Positions 4,490-12,083 of a stretch of 15,264 nucleotides of DNA are shown piece after piece. Source of the DNA: Candidatus Sabulitectum sp. (lineage in GTDB: Bacteria > Fermentibacterota > Fermentibacteria > Fermentibacterales > JCC-6). Every line of letters begins with the position of its first letter. Position 1 is the stretch's first letter. The position numbers and the translations under genes are program-made. Under the pieces are notes generated by a model. The model saw only the letters and a program-made list of their open reading frames with translations, was not told the DNA's origin and searched no databases. The stretch is from NCBI GenBank assembly GCA_029940175.1, contig JAOZRM010000052.1, positions 1-15,264 on the forward strand. The letters are read 5' to 3'.

Positions 4490-7244
4490 TTTCTTCCAGC
4501 ACCTTTCCGCATCTGGGGCAGACATCATCCGCGAACGAATGAGTTCCGACCTCAGGTGTTATCTTCCAGCACCTCTGGCACTTACTGCCTTCGGCCTTTA
4601 CAGTGCTTACCTCAAGAGAATCTCCTGCAGCGATAAGTGCTTTGGATACAATAAGGAAATCAGACCAGTCTTCACCCTGGGCACTATGTATCATTTCCTC
4701 GGGAAGCGTGAGATATACATGAGCATCCAGTCCGCCGCCAATTGCTCCTGAAGCACGCTGTTCTTCAAGATGCTTAAGTACGGTCTTCCTCACATCAAGA
4801 TACGCTGACCATGCTGCAAGTTCATTCTCTTCCTCTGGAGTTAAAGCTGAGTCGAGTGCAAAAAGCTCCAGGTGAATACTTTCTGAATTCTTGAGACTTT
4901 CCGGTATATGATCAAAGATATCCTCTGCGGTAAATGGAATAATGGGAGCAAGCAATCTGGTGAGCTCCACGGTAAGCCACCCAAGAATTTCCACAGTGGC
5001 CTTTCTTTCAGGGCTGTGAGGTGAATCGCAGTAGAGTCTGTCTTTTCTGGCATCAAGATAAAGTCCGGATAACTCTATCACCATAAAATTTCTTAATTCT
5101 CTGTATACCCTGTGGAACTGGAATTTACGATACTCTTCCAGGCAGAAAGCCATGAGCTTTCTGAACCTCAGCCAGATGTACCGGTCAAGACCGGTTAAGC
5201 TGGCCGGATCAGGCATTACTCCAGTGCAATCCCCCATATTTCCCAACATGAATCTTATTGTATTTCTGATCTTTCTGTAAGCTTCCCTGGAGTCTGCAAG
5301 CTGGCCAAGATCTGCTCTGAAATCAGAGGTGTAATCTATTCCAGCAAACCAGAGTCTGAGAATGTCAGCCCCATTGGCATTTATCACCTTGGAAGGTGCA
5401 ATCACATTCCCCAGAGATTTGGACATTTTTTTACCCTTTTTGTCCTGAATAAGACCATGGGTAATTATGTTGTCTGCAGGTCGTGACATGCCAAGAGCGT
5501 TGGCAGTTATCAGGCTCACCCCGAACCAGCCTCTGTGCTGGTCAGTAGCCTCAATATTTACGGATGCCGGCCTGGTGAGGCCGTACTCTTCAGTGAGTAC
5601 GTTGTAATGGCTTAGAGAACTGTCAAACCACACATCAAGGATATCATCAACTCTGTTCAAGTTTTTTCCACCGCAGTGAGGACATAAGGCTTCTTTACCA
5701 TCCAGTGCGAATATTTCATCTACAGTCATGGTGAACCAGACATCAGCACTCTCTTCCAGCACCTTCTCCGACACTTTTGCTATAAGATCAGCATCAAGAA
5801 CTGCTTCCCCGCAATCAGGGCAGGTGAAAACAGGAAGAGCAACACCCCAGGAACGCTGCCTTGAAAGACACCAGTCCGGTCTGACAGACATCATGTTCTT
5901 CATTCTTTCATATCCCCAGTCAGGATACCAGTTCACTGAGTCCACCATCTGAAGAACTCTCTGCTTCAGATCATTATGGGAAAGACTGAGGAAAAACTGC
6001 TCTGTAGCCCTGAAGATCAGTGGTTGCTTGCATCGCCAGCAATGAGGATAACTGTGCTTAACCTTTCGGGAAGCGATCATTCTTCCGGATTCAGTCAGGT
6101 CTTCGACTATTATCGGGTTGGCCTTGAAAACATGGAGTCCATGGTACTTACCACCCTCTTCAGTGAAAATACCCTTAGGACCCACCGGACAGAAGGTTTC
6201 AATTCCATATGTCTGACATACCATAAAATCATCTGCACCATGTCCCGGAGCAGTATGCACACACCCGGTTCCATCATCCATGGTTACGTGATCAGCAATA
6301 ATTACAAGGGATGTTCTATCCTTATCTATCGGGTGCTCAAGAAGAAGATTATCCAGTTCTCTGCCTTTGAAAACCAGATCTGATCTGATACTTCCTTCAA
6401 TACCGGCATCATCAATAAATGCAGATGCCCTTCTTTCAGCTACAAGAAATTGACGGTCTGCAGCTCGAATCACAACATAATTCTCGCCTGGATTCAGCGC
6501 TACTGCCATGTTGGCAGGCAAAGTCCACGGAGTAGTGGTCCAGATGACAATCTCAACATCCTCGGGAACTCCCGCTGCGCTCCAGTCTGATTCAGCAGAT
6601 TGCTTAAAAGCCACATAAACCGAAGGAGAGGTGTGGTCACCATGCTCAACCTCCGCATCGGCCAGAGCAGTAGTGCATGATGTACACCAGTGAATAGGAC
6701 GAAGTCCCTGGTAGATGTAGCCCAGTTCCACCATTTTTCCAAAGGCACTTACAATCCCGGCCTCGTATGTTTTTTTCATTGTAAGGTAGGGATTATCCCA
6801 TCTTCCGAAAACACCCAGCCTTTTGAACTCTTCCCTTTGAACATCCACAAAACCAGCTGCATACTCACGGCATCTTTTCCTGATCTCCATAAGAGACAGT
6901 GATGCTCTTTCATCACCGGCGTCTGTCATTACCTTGTGCTCGATAGGCATTCCGTGACAGTCCCAGCCGGGAACGTAAGGAGAATAATAACCCAGCATGG
7001 TATGACTCTTAACAATAAAATCCTTCAGTATCTTATTAAGTGCTGTTCCCAGATGAACATGACCGTTGGCATATGGTGGCCCATCATGAAGAATGAAGGG
7101 GGGGGAGTTACGCCTTGCGTCACTGATCTGACCCTCGAGATCCATTTCATTCCATCTCTCAAGAAGCTCAGGCTCACGCTTAATAAGCCCACCCTTCATA
7201 GAGAAGCTGGTTCTGGGAAGCTTGATGGTTTCCTTGTAGTTCAT
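4479..7244 (-). CDS. ileS: Isoleucine-tRNA ligase (IleRS), full length
   Basis: Charges tRNA-Ile and edits mischarged valine. At 921 residues it has the normal bacterial length. Class I signatures are present: HVHLG at 62-66 in PPYANGHVHLGTALNK and KMSKS at 606-610. The CP1 editing domain carries GTGCVHTAPGHGADDF. DDILDVWFDSS and the ATDQHRGWF block belong to the catalytic core. Two CxxC pairs in CP (CPDCG, CPHCGG) and the carboxy-terminal zinc ribbon CQRCW...CPRCG (C889, C892, C909, C912) mark the ordinary bacterial type rather than the mupirocin-resistant eukaryote-like type. ATG at 7244 overlaps the TAA of the preceding gene by one base (TAATG), and a strong AAGGAGG lies inside that gene's last codons, so the two are translationally coupled. 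There is no leader and so no T-box control of this gene alone. Confidence 0.98.
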   Translation of the reverse strand: MNYKETIKLPRTSFSMKGGLIKREPELLERWNEMDLEGQISDARRNSPPFILHDGPPYANGHVHLGTALNKILKDFIVKSHTMLGYYSPYVPGWDCHGMPIEHKVMTDAGDERASLSLMEIRKRCREYAAGFVDVQREEFKRLGVFGRWDNPYLTMKKTYEAGIVSAFGKMVELGYIYQGLRPIHWCTSCTTALADAEVEHGDHTSPSVYVAFKQSAESDWSAAGVPEDVEIVIWTTTPWTLPANMAVALNPGENYVVIRAADRQFLVAERRASAFIDDAGIEGSIRSDLVFKGRELDNLLLEHPIDKDRTSLVIIADHVTMDDGTGCVHTAPGHGADDFMVCQTYGIETFCPVGPKGIFTEEGGKYHGLHVFKANPIIVEDLTESGRMIASRKVKHSYPHCWRCKQPLIFRATEQFFLSLSHNDLKQRVLQMVDSVNWYPDWGYERMKNMMSVRPDWCLSRQRSWGVALPVFTCPDCGEAVLDADLIAKVSEKVLEESADVWFTMTVDEIFALDGKEALCPHCGGKNLNRVDDILDVWFDSSLSHYNVLTEEYGLTRPASVNIEATDQHRGWFGVSLITANALGMSRPADNIITHGLIQDKKGKKMSKSLGNVIAPSKVINANGADILRLWFAGIDYTSDFRADLGQLADSREAYRKIRNTIRFMLGNMGDCTGVMPDPASLTGLDRYIWLRFRKLMAFCLEEYRKFQFHRVYRELRNFMVIELSGLYLDARKDRLYCDSPHSPERKATVEILGWLTVELTRLLAPIIPFTAEDIFDHIPESLKNSESIHLELFALDSALTPEEENELAAWSAYLDVRKTVLKHLEEQRASGAIGGGLDAHVYLTLPEEMIHSAQGEDWSDFLIVSKALIAAGDSLEVSTVKAEGSKCQRCWKITPEVGTHSFADDVCPRCGKVLEEIEK

Positions 7245-7768
7245 TACTCCTCACCTCCTTCGATTTCCTGAAGTAGTCTGTTCAGGAAAGAGTGATCACT
7301 GGTTTTAGTGCCACCTGATTCTCTGCAACTCAATACAAAAATAACCTTAGCTCCACCATGAGCAGCAGCAATGGCCTGATCTATACCGTGGGAAACAAGT
7401 GCATCACAGGGAAAAGCCCTGAGTTCAGCCCCTGTACTCAATCGTATATCAGGTACTCTCATTACGGTGCCGGTACGAACTGAATCCTCTTCTATTTCAG
7501 GTACAATGTACATACCTCTGAGATTGGGAAACCTGGGTCCTGCAGGATCATTGGGTCCTGCAAGTGTACCTGTTCCAAAAAGTGCCAGGTGATCCTGGAC
7601 AAAAAGCCAGCCGGAAAAATCCGAAACGGCATCAGCACAAATAAGAAAATTCTTTTCACCAAGGTCAAGGGCTTTTCTGATACTATCAACAGAATAATCT
7701 GAACAGACAGAAACACCGCTCCGGGGAAAGATACGATCTCCCCAGTCTCCGGGAATAGAAATGTACAT
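7244..7768 (-). CDS. Truncated purine nucleoside phosphorylase-like protein lacking catalytic residues
   Basis: A 174-residue protein that resembles the C-terminal two thirds of trimeric purine nucleoside phosphorylase (PNP, usually 265-290 residues). Landmarks line up in order: the VxDHxxLxG segment (VQDHLALFG, 57-65), the GPND..G.RFP segment (GPNDPAGPRFPNLRGMY, 71-87), then TGTVMRVPD (99-107) for the family's GVYVxxPGP, TGAELRAF (112-119) for ETPAEIRxF, and CDALVSHGID...AAAHGGAKVIFVLSC (121-148) for the DAVGMSTVPE..AARHxGxxVxxxS block. The amino-terminal third with the GSGLG phosphate loop and the phosphate-binding Arg/His is missing. The family's catalytic Glu (GPxFET) is replaced by Ser111, the Met of GMST by Ser126, and the active-site Asn of SxxTN by Ser151 or a neighbour. 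So phosphorolysis is not expected; a binding, scaffold or merely coupling role is possible. The frame is intact with a good AAAGGTGA site before ATG 7768, so it is not a simple pseudogene. PNP genes do occur just upstream of ileS in some bacteria, as far as I recall. Confidence 0.7.
   Translation of the reverse strand: MYISIPGDWGDRIFPRSGVSVCSDYSVDSIRKALDLGEKNFLICADAVSDFSGWLFVQDHLALFGTGTLAGPNDPAGPRFPNLRGMYIVPEIEEDSVRTGTVMRVPDIRLSTGAELRAFPCDALVSHGIDQAIAAAHGGAKVIFVLSCRESGGTKTSDHSFLNRLLQEIEGGEE
7254..7260 (-). promoter_or_regulatory. Shine-Dalgarno site of ileS inside the upstream gene
   Basis: AAGGAGG stands 9 nt before ATG (7244) and is followed by a second purine stretch, GAGGAG. It forms the codons for the Glu-Gly-Gly-Glu-Glu tail of the PNP-like protein, so that protein's C terminus is in part dictated by the need for this site. 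Confidence 0.8.
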
Positions 7769-7782
7769 TATTCACCTTTCAT

Positions 7783-10401
7783 TCAGTCACATGATGGGTA
7801 ATTATGCAAAAGGGGAATTGTATCTGCAAGACCAACTGGCATATTCATTGCAACATCCTGCAACATATGTAGATATGAATGATAATACAATCCGTGAGAC
7901 AATCCCGAGGAAAGAAACTGGGCACAGGCAACAAGGCTTTGCCTGCTCCCGGTAAGACACCAGTGGTGATACATCTGCTCGCCTTTGTGGCCGTCATCGG
8001 TACGATTAATGAGTTTCAGAGAAAGAAGCTCAACCGGATCACATTCACCGAGAAAGCACCTGGCCACTGTTAGCTTCATGTCTGCAATGAACACGTTAAG
8101 ATGAGATCCTGCAGCTTTGGACAGGCTCAAACCCTCTGCAAGAACTGCCACGGCCTCCCTGTACTTTTTCATTCTCACGAGCATGGAGCCTTTTTTCACT
8201 ACCCCCAGAGACAATCTTCGTTTCTTGCCTGATTCTCTTGAGAATTGAATTGATTCATTCATGAGAGCTAATGCATTTTCATCATCACCGGTCATGAAAG
8301 CAAGCTGCGATGATATGTAGCAAATAGGTTCTGAAGCATCTGACACCTTTCCAAGAGCAGCAAATTCCACCATGGTTTCAAGACAATCGGCAGCCTCTTC
8401 CACCTTGTTCATGTCAACGAAAAGACGGGCCATGTTCCCGTAAGCAAAACATGCTGTGGCCAGTTTTCCCGATGAAACTGAGATTCGGATCTGACGCATC
8501 ATGGTTTCAAGGGATTCACCGGTGCGGAAAAGCCTTCTCTGGGCTACTCCCATGTTATTCAGGATCACGATTCTCACTCCGTGATCATCCTGGACGGAGG
8601 TCAGTATTCTAAGCGCGGTAGAGTAGATGCTTAAAGCCTTCAAGTTTCGATGTCTGAGGAGTTGAGAGTTTGCATAAATATTGTAAACTGAAACCAGCTT
8701 TCTTCTGTTGCCTGAAAGCAGTGTCAACTCAAGTAGTCTGCCCAGTTGTGAATCAACTCTCTTATGGTTTCCCAATCGGTTGTACACCTTCATACATGTA
8801 ACAAGTGCTCTCCGCTCAAGCCAGTCAGCACCCAGTAGTACAGCTTCACGCATGGCCACAACGCTTGTGTTAAGAGAACTCTCAACCATTCCCCGCTTGT
8901 ACAACTGTTCACCCAGCTCTACAAGACAGATAACAGAGCTTAAGGGGTCTCCTCCTGCAGCACTGTTAAGAAGAATTCTTTCTGCTTTCCAGTAGTTACC
9001 TTCCATGTGAAGAATCCGGGATTCAAGAACCCCTGGAACAAGTTCAGGAACACCTGTTTCCTCGGGTGCTTCGTCGCCCTGAAAAAACGAATTACCGGTT
9101 GAAGTGATACACAATCCCCGCAACAAGTTAACAGCAGGCAAAGACAAGTCTGTCACCGACTCAATAACAGCAAGTGCCTGGCTATAGAATTCGCCTTTAT
9201 ACAGGTTAAAAGCAGACAGATACAGAAGGTGGTCTTTGTTATTTTCTGAAAGCAGAGCTGCTCTACTGTACATCTCACTCTTGCGTAGATCCCCTGTTGC
9301 CTGCTCTGCGGATATCAAGTAGAAGTCAGAAGCCTGCTGGTTCATTCCTGCTCTGGCAAGAAGATCTCCTGCAACCTGGCAGGATCTTGAATTCTCTCCT
9401 CTGAATTGAATAACTACACCAGCAGCTTTTCTCAGCAGTTCATCTTTCTCCTCGCTGGAAACACATCTGATCAGATGGCTTCTAATAGCTGCACTTGAGA
9501 AACGTCCAACCAGGTCACCTGTCCAGAGATTTATTGAGACACCGGCTTTGTGCACACTCTTACCCTTGATTCCAGAGAGAATGAATATCTCACCTGGCAG
9601 GAATTCAATCCCAAACACCGCTGCAGTCCGGGCAAATGATGCCAGTTCCTGATTACTCTGAAGATAGGAATCAAGCATATCATACACATCACCTGGTGTT
9701 GACCCGCCGGGAAGACCCAGATAAAGTGCAACCAGCCCTTCTTCTCCACCGGTAGCATCAAGAACTTCCGCAACAGTTGCAAAAGAATCCGCTTCCTGGA
9801 GATACATACTGACAAGCTCAGGAGACATCATTCCGGATTCCAGAACAGAATCTGCCCATGGGTAGTCCCCTGAATCACTTCTACATACCAGAACAGGGGG
9901 AACCTTTGGAAAATTACCAGAGTGAAGCGCTTCGGCCAGGCTCTCTTTCCCGCTGGAATAACCGGTGAAACAGATCAATGTGGGAAGTGACCATGCAAAG
10001 GAAGAAAGCAAGAGAGCAAGTACCTGGCCGGTGATCTGCTCATCATCTCCACGGTGAAGGAGAAAATCTTTGATGTTTTCCTTTATTGACTGAAGCCCCG
10101 CAGCAACTTCCAGACCATCTCCTCTTGAGTAAAGGGACATCTCTGTTAAATGCGTGCGCCACCCGGCTTCGAATGCTGTATCGATCTCTGGAAGTCCATC
10201 CCCGACAAAGTATGGCAGCAAGCTATCCTGAAGAGAGTCCATGTCCGTGCAGTCCAGCGTGAGAATGCGCATGTCATCAAGAACTGTGGAAAGCGTATTA
10301 ATGAATTTCTCTATTCCATGAATATTCCGCACAAGTATCTGTTTCCTGCCAAAATTCCTGAGTTCTCTGCGAATAGTCTCAGACAGAGATATGTCATTCA
10401 T
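7783..10401 (-). CDS. Large TPR-repeat protein with a degenerate STAND/AAA-type NTPase-like N-terminal region
   Basis: 872 residues, no signal peptide or membrane segment, so cytoplasmic. I do not know its function. From about 330 to 860 it is helical with TPR-like repeats (for example YGNMARLFVDMNKVEEAADC and VKKGSMLVRMKKYREAVAVL). The first 310 residues follow the layout of MalT/AfsR-like STAND NTPases. ILVRNIHGIEKFINTL (22-37) sits where 'lvxGexGiGKTxLl' is expected, but reads NIHGIEKF instead of GxxxxGK[T/S]. LPTLICFTGYSSGKESL (139-155) sits, at exact length, where the Walker B stretch 'PlllvlDDlhwaDxxSL' is expected, but both acids are gone. PPVLVCRSD (168-176) and ARTAAVFGIEFLPGEIFIL (257-275) match the sensor-1-like strand and the AAVLG winged-helix element. 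ATP binding is therefore unlikely. No HTH or effector domain is visible at the C terminus. Its start overlaps the DUF167 gene by 8 nt (ATGAATGA), and it ends 14 nt before the PNP-like gene. The fold assignment is inference from pattern only. Confidence 0.8.
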   Translation of the reverse strand: MNDISLSETIRRELRNFGRKQILVRNIHGIEKFINTLSTVLDDMRILTLDCTDMDSLQDSLLPYFVGDGLPEIDTAFEAGWRTHLTEMSLYSRGDGLEVAAGLQSIKENIKDFLLHRGDDEQITGQVLALLLSSFAWSLPTLICFTGYSSGKESLAEALHSGNFPKVPPVLVCRSDSGDYPWADSVLESGMMSPELVSMYLQEADSFATVAEVLDATGGEEGLVALYLGLPGGSTPGDVYDMLDSYLQSNQELASFARTAAVFGIEFLPGEIFILSGIKGKSVHKAGVSINLWTGDLVGRFSSAAIRSHLIRCVSSEEKDELLRKAAGVVIQFRGENSRSCQVAGDLLARAGMNQQASDFYLISAEQATGDLRKSEMYSRAALLSENNKDHLLYLSAFNLYKGEFYSQALAVIESVTDLSLPAVNLLRGLCITSTGNSFFQGDEAPEETGVPELVPGVLESRILHMEGNYWKAERILLNSAAGGDPLSSVICLVELGEQLYKRGMVESSLNTSVVAMREAVLLGADWLERRALVTCMKVYNRLGNHKRVDSQLGRLLELTLLSGNRRKLVSVYNIYANSQLLRHRNLKALSIYSTALRILTSVQDDHGVRIVILNNMGVAQRRLFRTGESLETMMRQIRISVSSGKLATACFAYGNMARLFVDMNKVEEAADCLETMVEFAALGKVSDASEPICYISSQLAFMTGDDENALALMNESIQFSRESGKKRRLSLGVVKKGSMLVRMKKYREAVAVLAEGLSLSKAAGSHLNVFIADMKLTVARCFLGECDPVELLSLKLINRTDDGHKGEQMYHHWCLTGSRQSLVACAQFLSSGLSHGLYYHSYLHMLQDVAMNMPVGLADTIPLLHNYPSCD

Positions 10402-10660
10402 GGAACCATCCTGGAATATGGGTTGGCGATGTGATCTTCAGGGTTTTTCGCCTGGAACCTGCACCGGTTTTTATTAAAACGGATTCTCGTGGAACTGCAA
10501 ACTGCCGGGATATCCACTGAATCAGTTCTGCATTTGCCTTGCCGTTAACAGGCGGAGCTTTCAAACGAATTTTGTAGCAACCATCTTCCATTACTGAAGA
10601 GAATTCAGTTCTGCTGCAATTCGGTATTGCTTTCAGTTTGATAAATACAGTTGTTTTCAC
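10394..10660 (-). CDS. DUF167 / YggU-family protein
   Basis: An 88-residue single-domain protein of the DUF167 (YggU) family, small alpha/beta proteins of unknown role found in all domains of life. The family core is clear: VKAxPxxxRxE-like start (LKAIPNCSRTEF, 9-20), YKIRLKAPPVNGKANAEL (29-46), a hydrophobic helix (LIQWISRQFAVP) and the VLIKTGAGSRRKTLKI segment (61-76) for 'V.I..G..SR.K.v.i'. It starts with GTG at 10660, overlapping the TGA of the upstream gene as GTGA, and has no Shine-Dalgarno site of its own, so it probably depends on ribosomes from that gene. In many bacteria this family sits in the same neighbourhood as ileS/lspA or proC/yggT genes, which fits here. Confidence 0.92.
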   Translation of the reverse strand: MKTTVFIKLKAIPNCSRTEFSSVMEDGCYKIRLKAPPVNGKANAELIQWISRQFAVPRESVLIKTGAGSRRKTLKITSPTHIPGWFHE

Positions 10661-10833
10661 TGGTTTGCAACAGACACTGCCTCATCCATGAGCATTACTG
10701 GAATATCATCCCTCACAGGGAAAACCAGAGCACATTCGTGACAGATCAAACTTTCATCTCCCTCTGTTACGTACTCAAGCTTACCCTTGCACTTCGGGCA
10801 AACAAGTATTTCAAGAAGTCTTGCGTCAACCAT
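10657..10833 (-). CDS. Trm112/YcaR-type zinc-ribbon protein (UPF0434)
   Basis: A 58-residue protein encoded between the M29 peptidase and DUF167 genes. Its start, MVDARLLEILVCPKCKGKLE, and its end, FPVRDDIPVMLMDEA, are the two hallmark ends of the Trm112-like UPF0434 (E. coli YcaR) family. Four Cys in two knuckles (C12, C15 and C31, C34) can bind one zinc. In eukaryotes and archaea Trm112 activates and stabilises several methyltransferases that act on tRNA, rRNA and release factors; the role of the bacterial short form is poorly known. ATG at 10833 lies 12 nt after the stop of the peptidase gene, with AAGGGAA upstream. Its TGA overlaps the GTG start of DUF167. Confidence 0.93.
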   Translation of the reverse strand: MVDARLLEILVCPKCKGKLEYVTEGDESLICHECALVFPVRDDIPVMLMDEAVSVANQ

Positions 10834-10845
10834 TCTTTGTTCCCT

Positions 10846-12072
10846 TCAGATAACGAACTCGCCGTTCTTTATAATAATAGTTTCAGCACCATCCCCGGCG
10901 ATTCCAATTACGTCAACCTCTTCACTGCCAATCATGAAATCAGTGTGTACAAGTGACTGGTTACATCTGCATTTGCGCAGAGCTTCTTCGTCCATTGTTG
11001 TTCCATTCACGATACAATCGGTGTAACCGTTACCAAGAGCGATGTGACATGAAGCATTCTCATCAAAGAGAATGTTGTGAAAGATCTTTCCAGACTGGTA
11101 GATCGGTGAATCCACACCAACAAGCGCCACCTCTCCCAGCATGGATGCTCCTTCATCAGTATTGAGATACTGCTTCAGGATTTCCGCATTGGTCTCGGCT
11201 CCCGATTCAACCACTCTGCCGTTCTCAAATCTGAACCAGGCACCATTAACCTGTGCCCCGTAGACAGTAACAGGTCGGGTGCAGGTTACATTTCCTTCAG
11301 TGGCAGTCATGTCTGGTGTACTGAAAACCTCTTCAGTTGGGATATTGGGAAAAAAGACAGTACCGTCTGCAGCTGTGCAACTGCCTCCATTGAAACGCCT
11401 GTCTGGAAGCATTCCTACTGTGAGATCAGTGCCCGGTCCCGAGAATCTGATCCTAGGGAATTTGTGATAGTTGAGAAATTCTGCTCTCTGCTTAAGTTTG
11501 GCATCATGTTCAAGCCAGGCAGACACAGGATCCTTCCTGTCCAGCCTTAGTATGGGAATAAGAATGTCCCATATCCTCTTTTCCCAGTCATTATCGGTAC
11601 CAAGCACTTTTGTCGCCCATGCCCGTGTAGGGGCAAGACAGACATTCCATGGAAGCTTGTTCGATGATACTGCAGAAAGAAAACCTTTCCTTGCGATGGA
11701 AGTGGCCTTGAGAACTCTGCCCAATTTGATCGAATCAACACCCTCCATGAGATCAGGTTCATCAGGTCCGCGAAGAGCCAGTGAACGCCAGCCCTCCTTA
11801 ACAATGGAATCAAACATAGGTGTTCTGTTCTCCGGGATGTAGTCAAAGAAACTTTCATCAACAGTTGAGTCGATTCTTATACGGTTGAACGCAGGATCCT
11901 CAAGTGAAACATTCACATATTTTGCACCCAGTTTGTAAGCCGTCTCCGCAATGAACCTGGCAAACTCAAGATGTACAGGCTCACTTTTGAGCCAGAGAAC
12001 ATCATCATTCTTTATCTTGAGAGCACCGGTAAGAATAACTTGAGAGTAAGCTTTCATCAGTTCTTTATTCAT
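10846..12072 (-). CDS. M29-family metallo-aminopeptidase (AmpS/PepS type)
   Basis: Releases amino-terminal residues from peptides in the cytoplasm using two metal ions. The 408-residue product has the usual M29 length and C-terminal catalytic half: NIPTEEVFSTPD (243-254, with E247/E248), LGEVALV (312-318, E314), the core FDENASCHIALG (336-347, E338 and H343), and NQSLVHTDFMIGS (371-383, H376 and D378). These are the places where the family's Glu, His and Asp metal ligands lie, so it should be active. The amino-terminal half (about 1-200) is the typical alpha/beta domain that closes over the active site in the dimer. Start ATG 12072 has AGGGAGA about 6 nt upstream and follows the outer-membrane protein gene by 11 nt. 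Metal preference and specificity cannot be read from sequence. Confidence 0.95.
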   Translation of the reverse strand: MNKELMKAYSQVILTGALKIKNDDVLWLKSEPVHLEFARFIAETAYKLGAKYVNVSLEDPAFNRIRIDSTVDESFFDYIPENRTPMFDSIVKEGWRSLALRGPDEPDLMEGVDSIKLGRVLKATSIARKGFLSAVSSNKLPWNVCLAPTRAWATKVLGTDNDWEKRIWDILIPILRLDRKDPVSAWLEHDAKLKQRAEFLNYHKFPRIRFSGPGTDLTVGMLPDRRFNGGSCTAADGTVFFPNIPTEEVFSTPDMTATEGNVTCTRPVTVYGAQVNGAWFRFENGRVVESGAETNAEILKQYLNTDEGASMLGEVALVGVDSPIYQSGKIFHNILFDENASCHIALGNGYTDCIVNGTTMDEEALRKCRCNQSLVHTDFMIGSEEVDVIGIAGDGAETIIIKNGEFVI

Positions 12073-12083
12073 GTAGTTCTCCC

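Noticed and set aside
5976..6383. 135-codon plus-strand open frame
   Set aside because: Antisense shadow of the ileS editing domain region.
7244..7768. Pseudogene or frameshifted remnant of PNP
   Set aside because: No continuing PNP amino-terminal frame is seen upstream (that DNA encodes the TPR protein's end), the frame is intact and it has a good ribosome site, so I call it a real, reduced gene.
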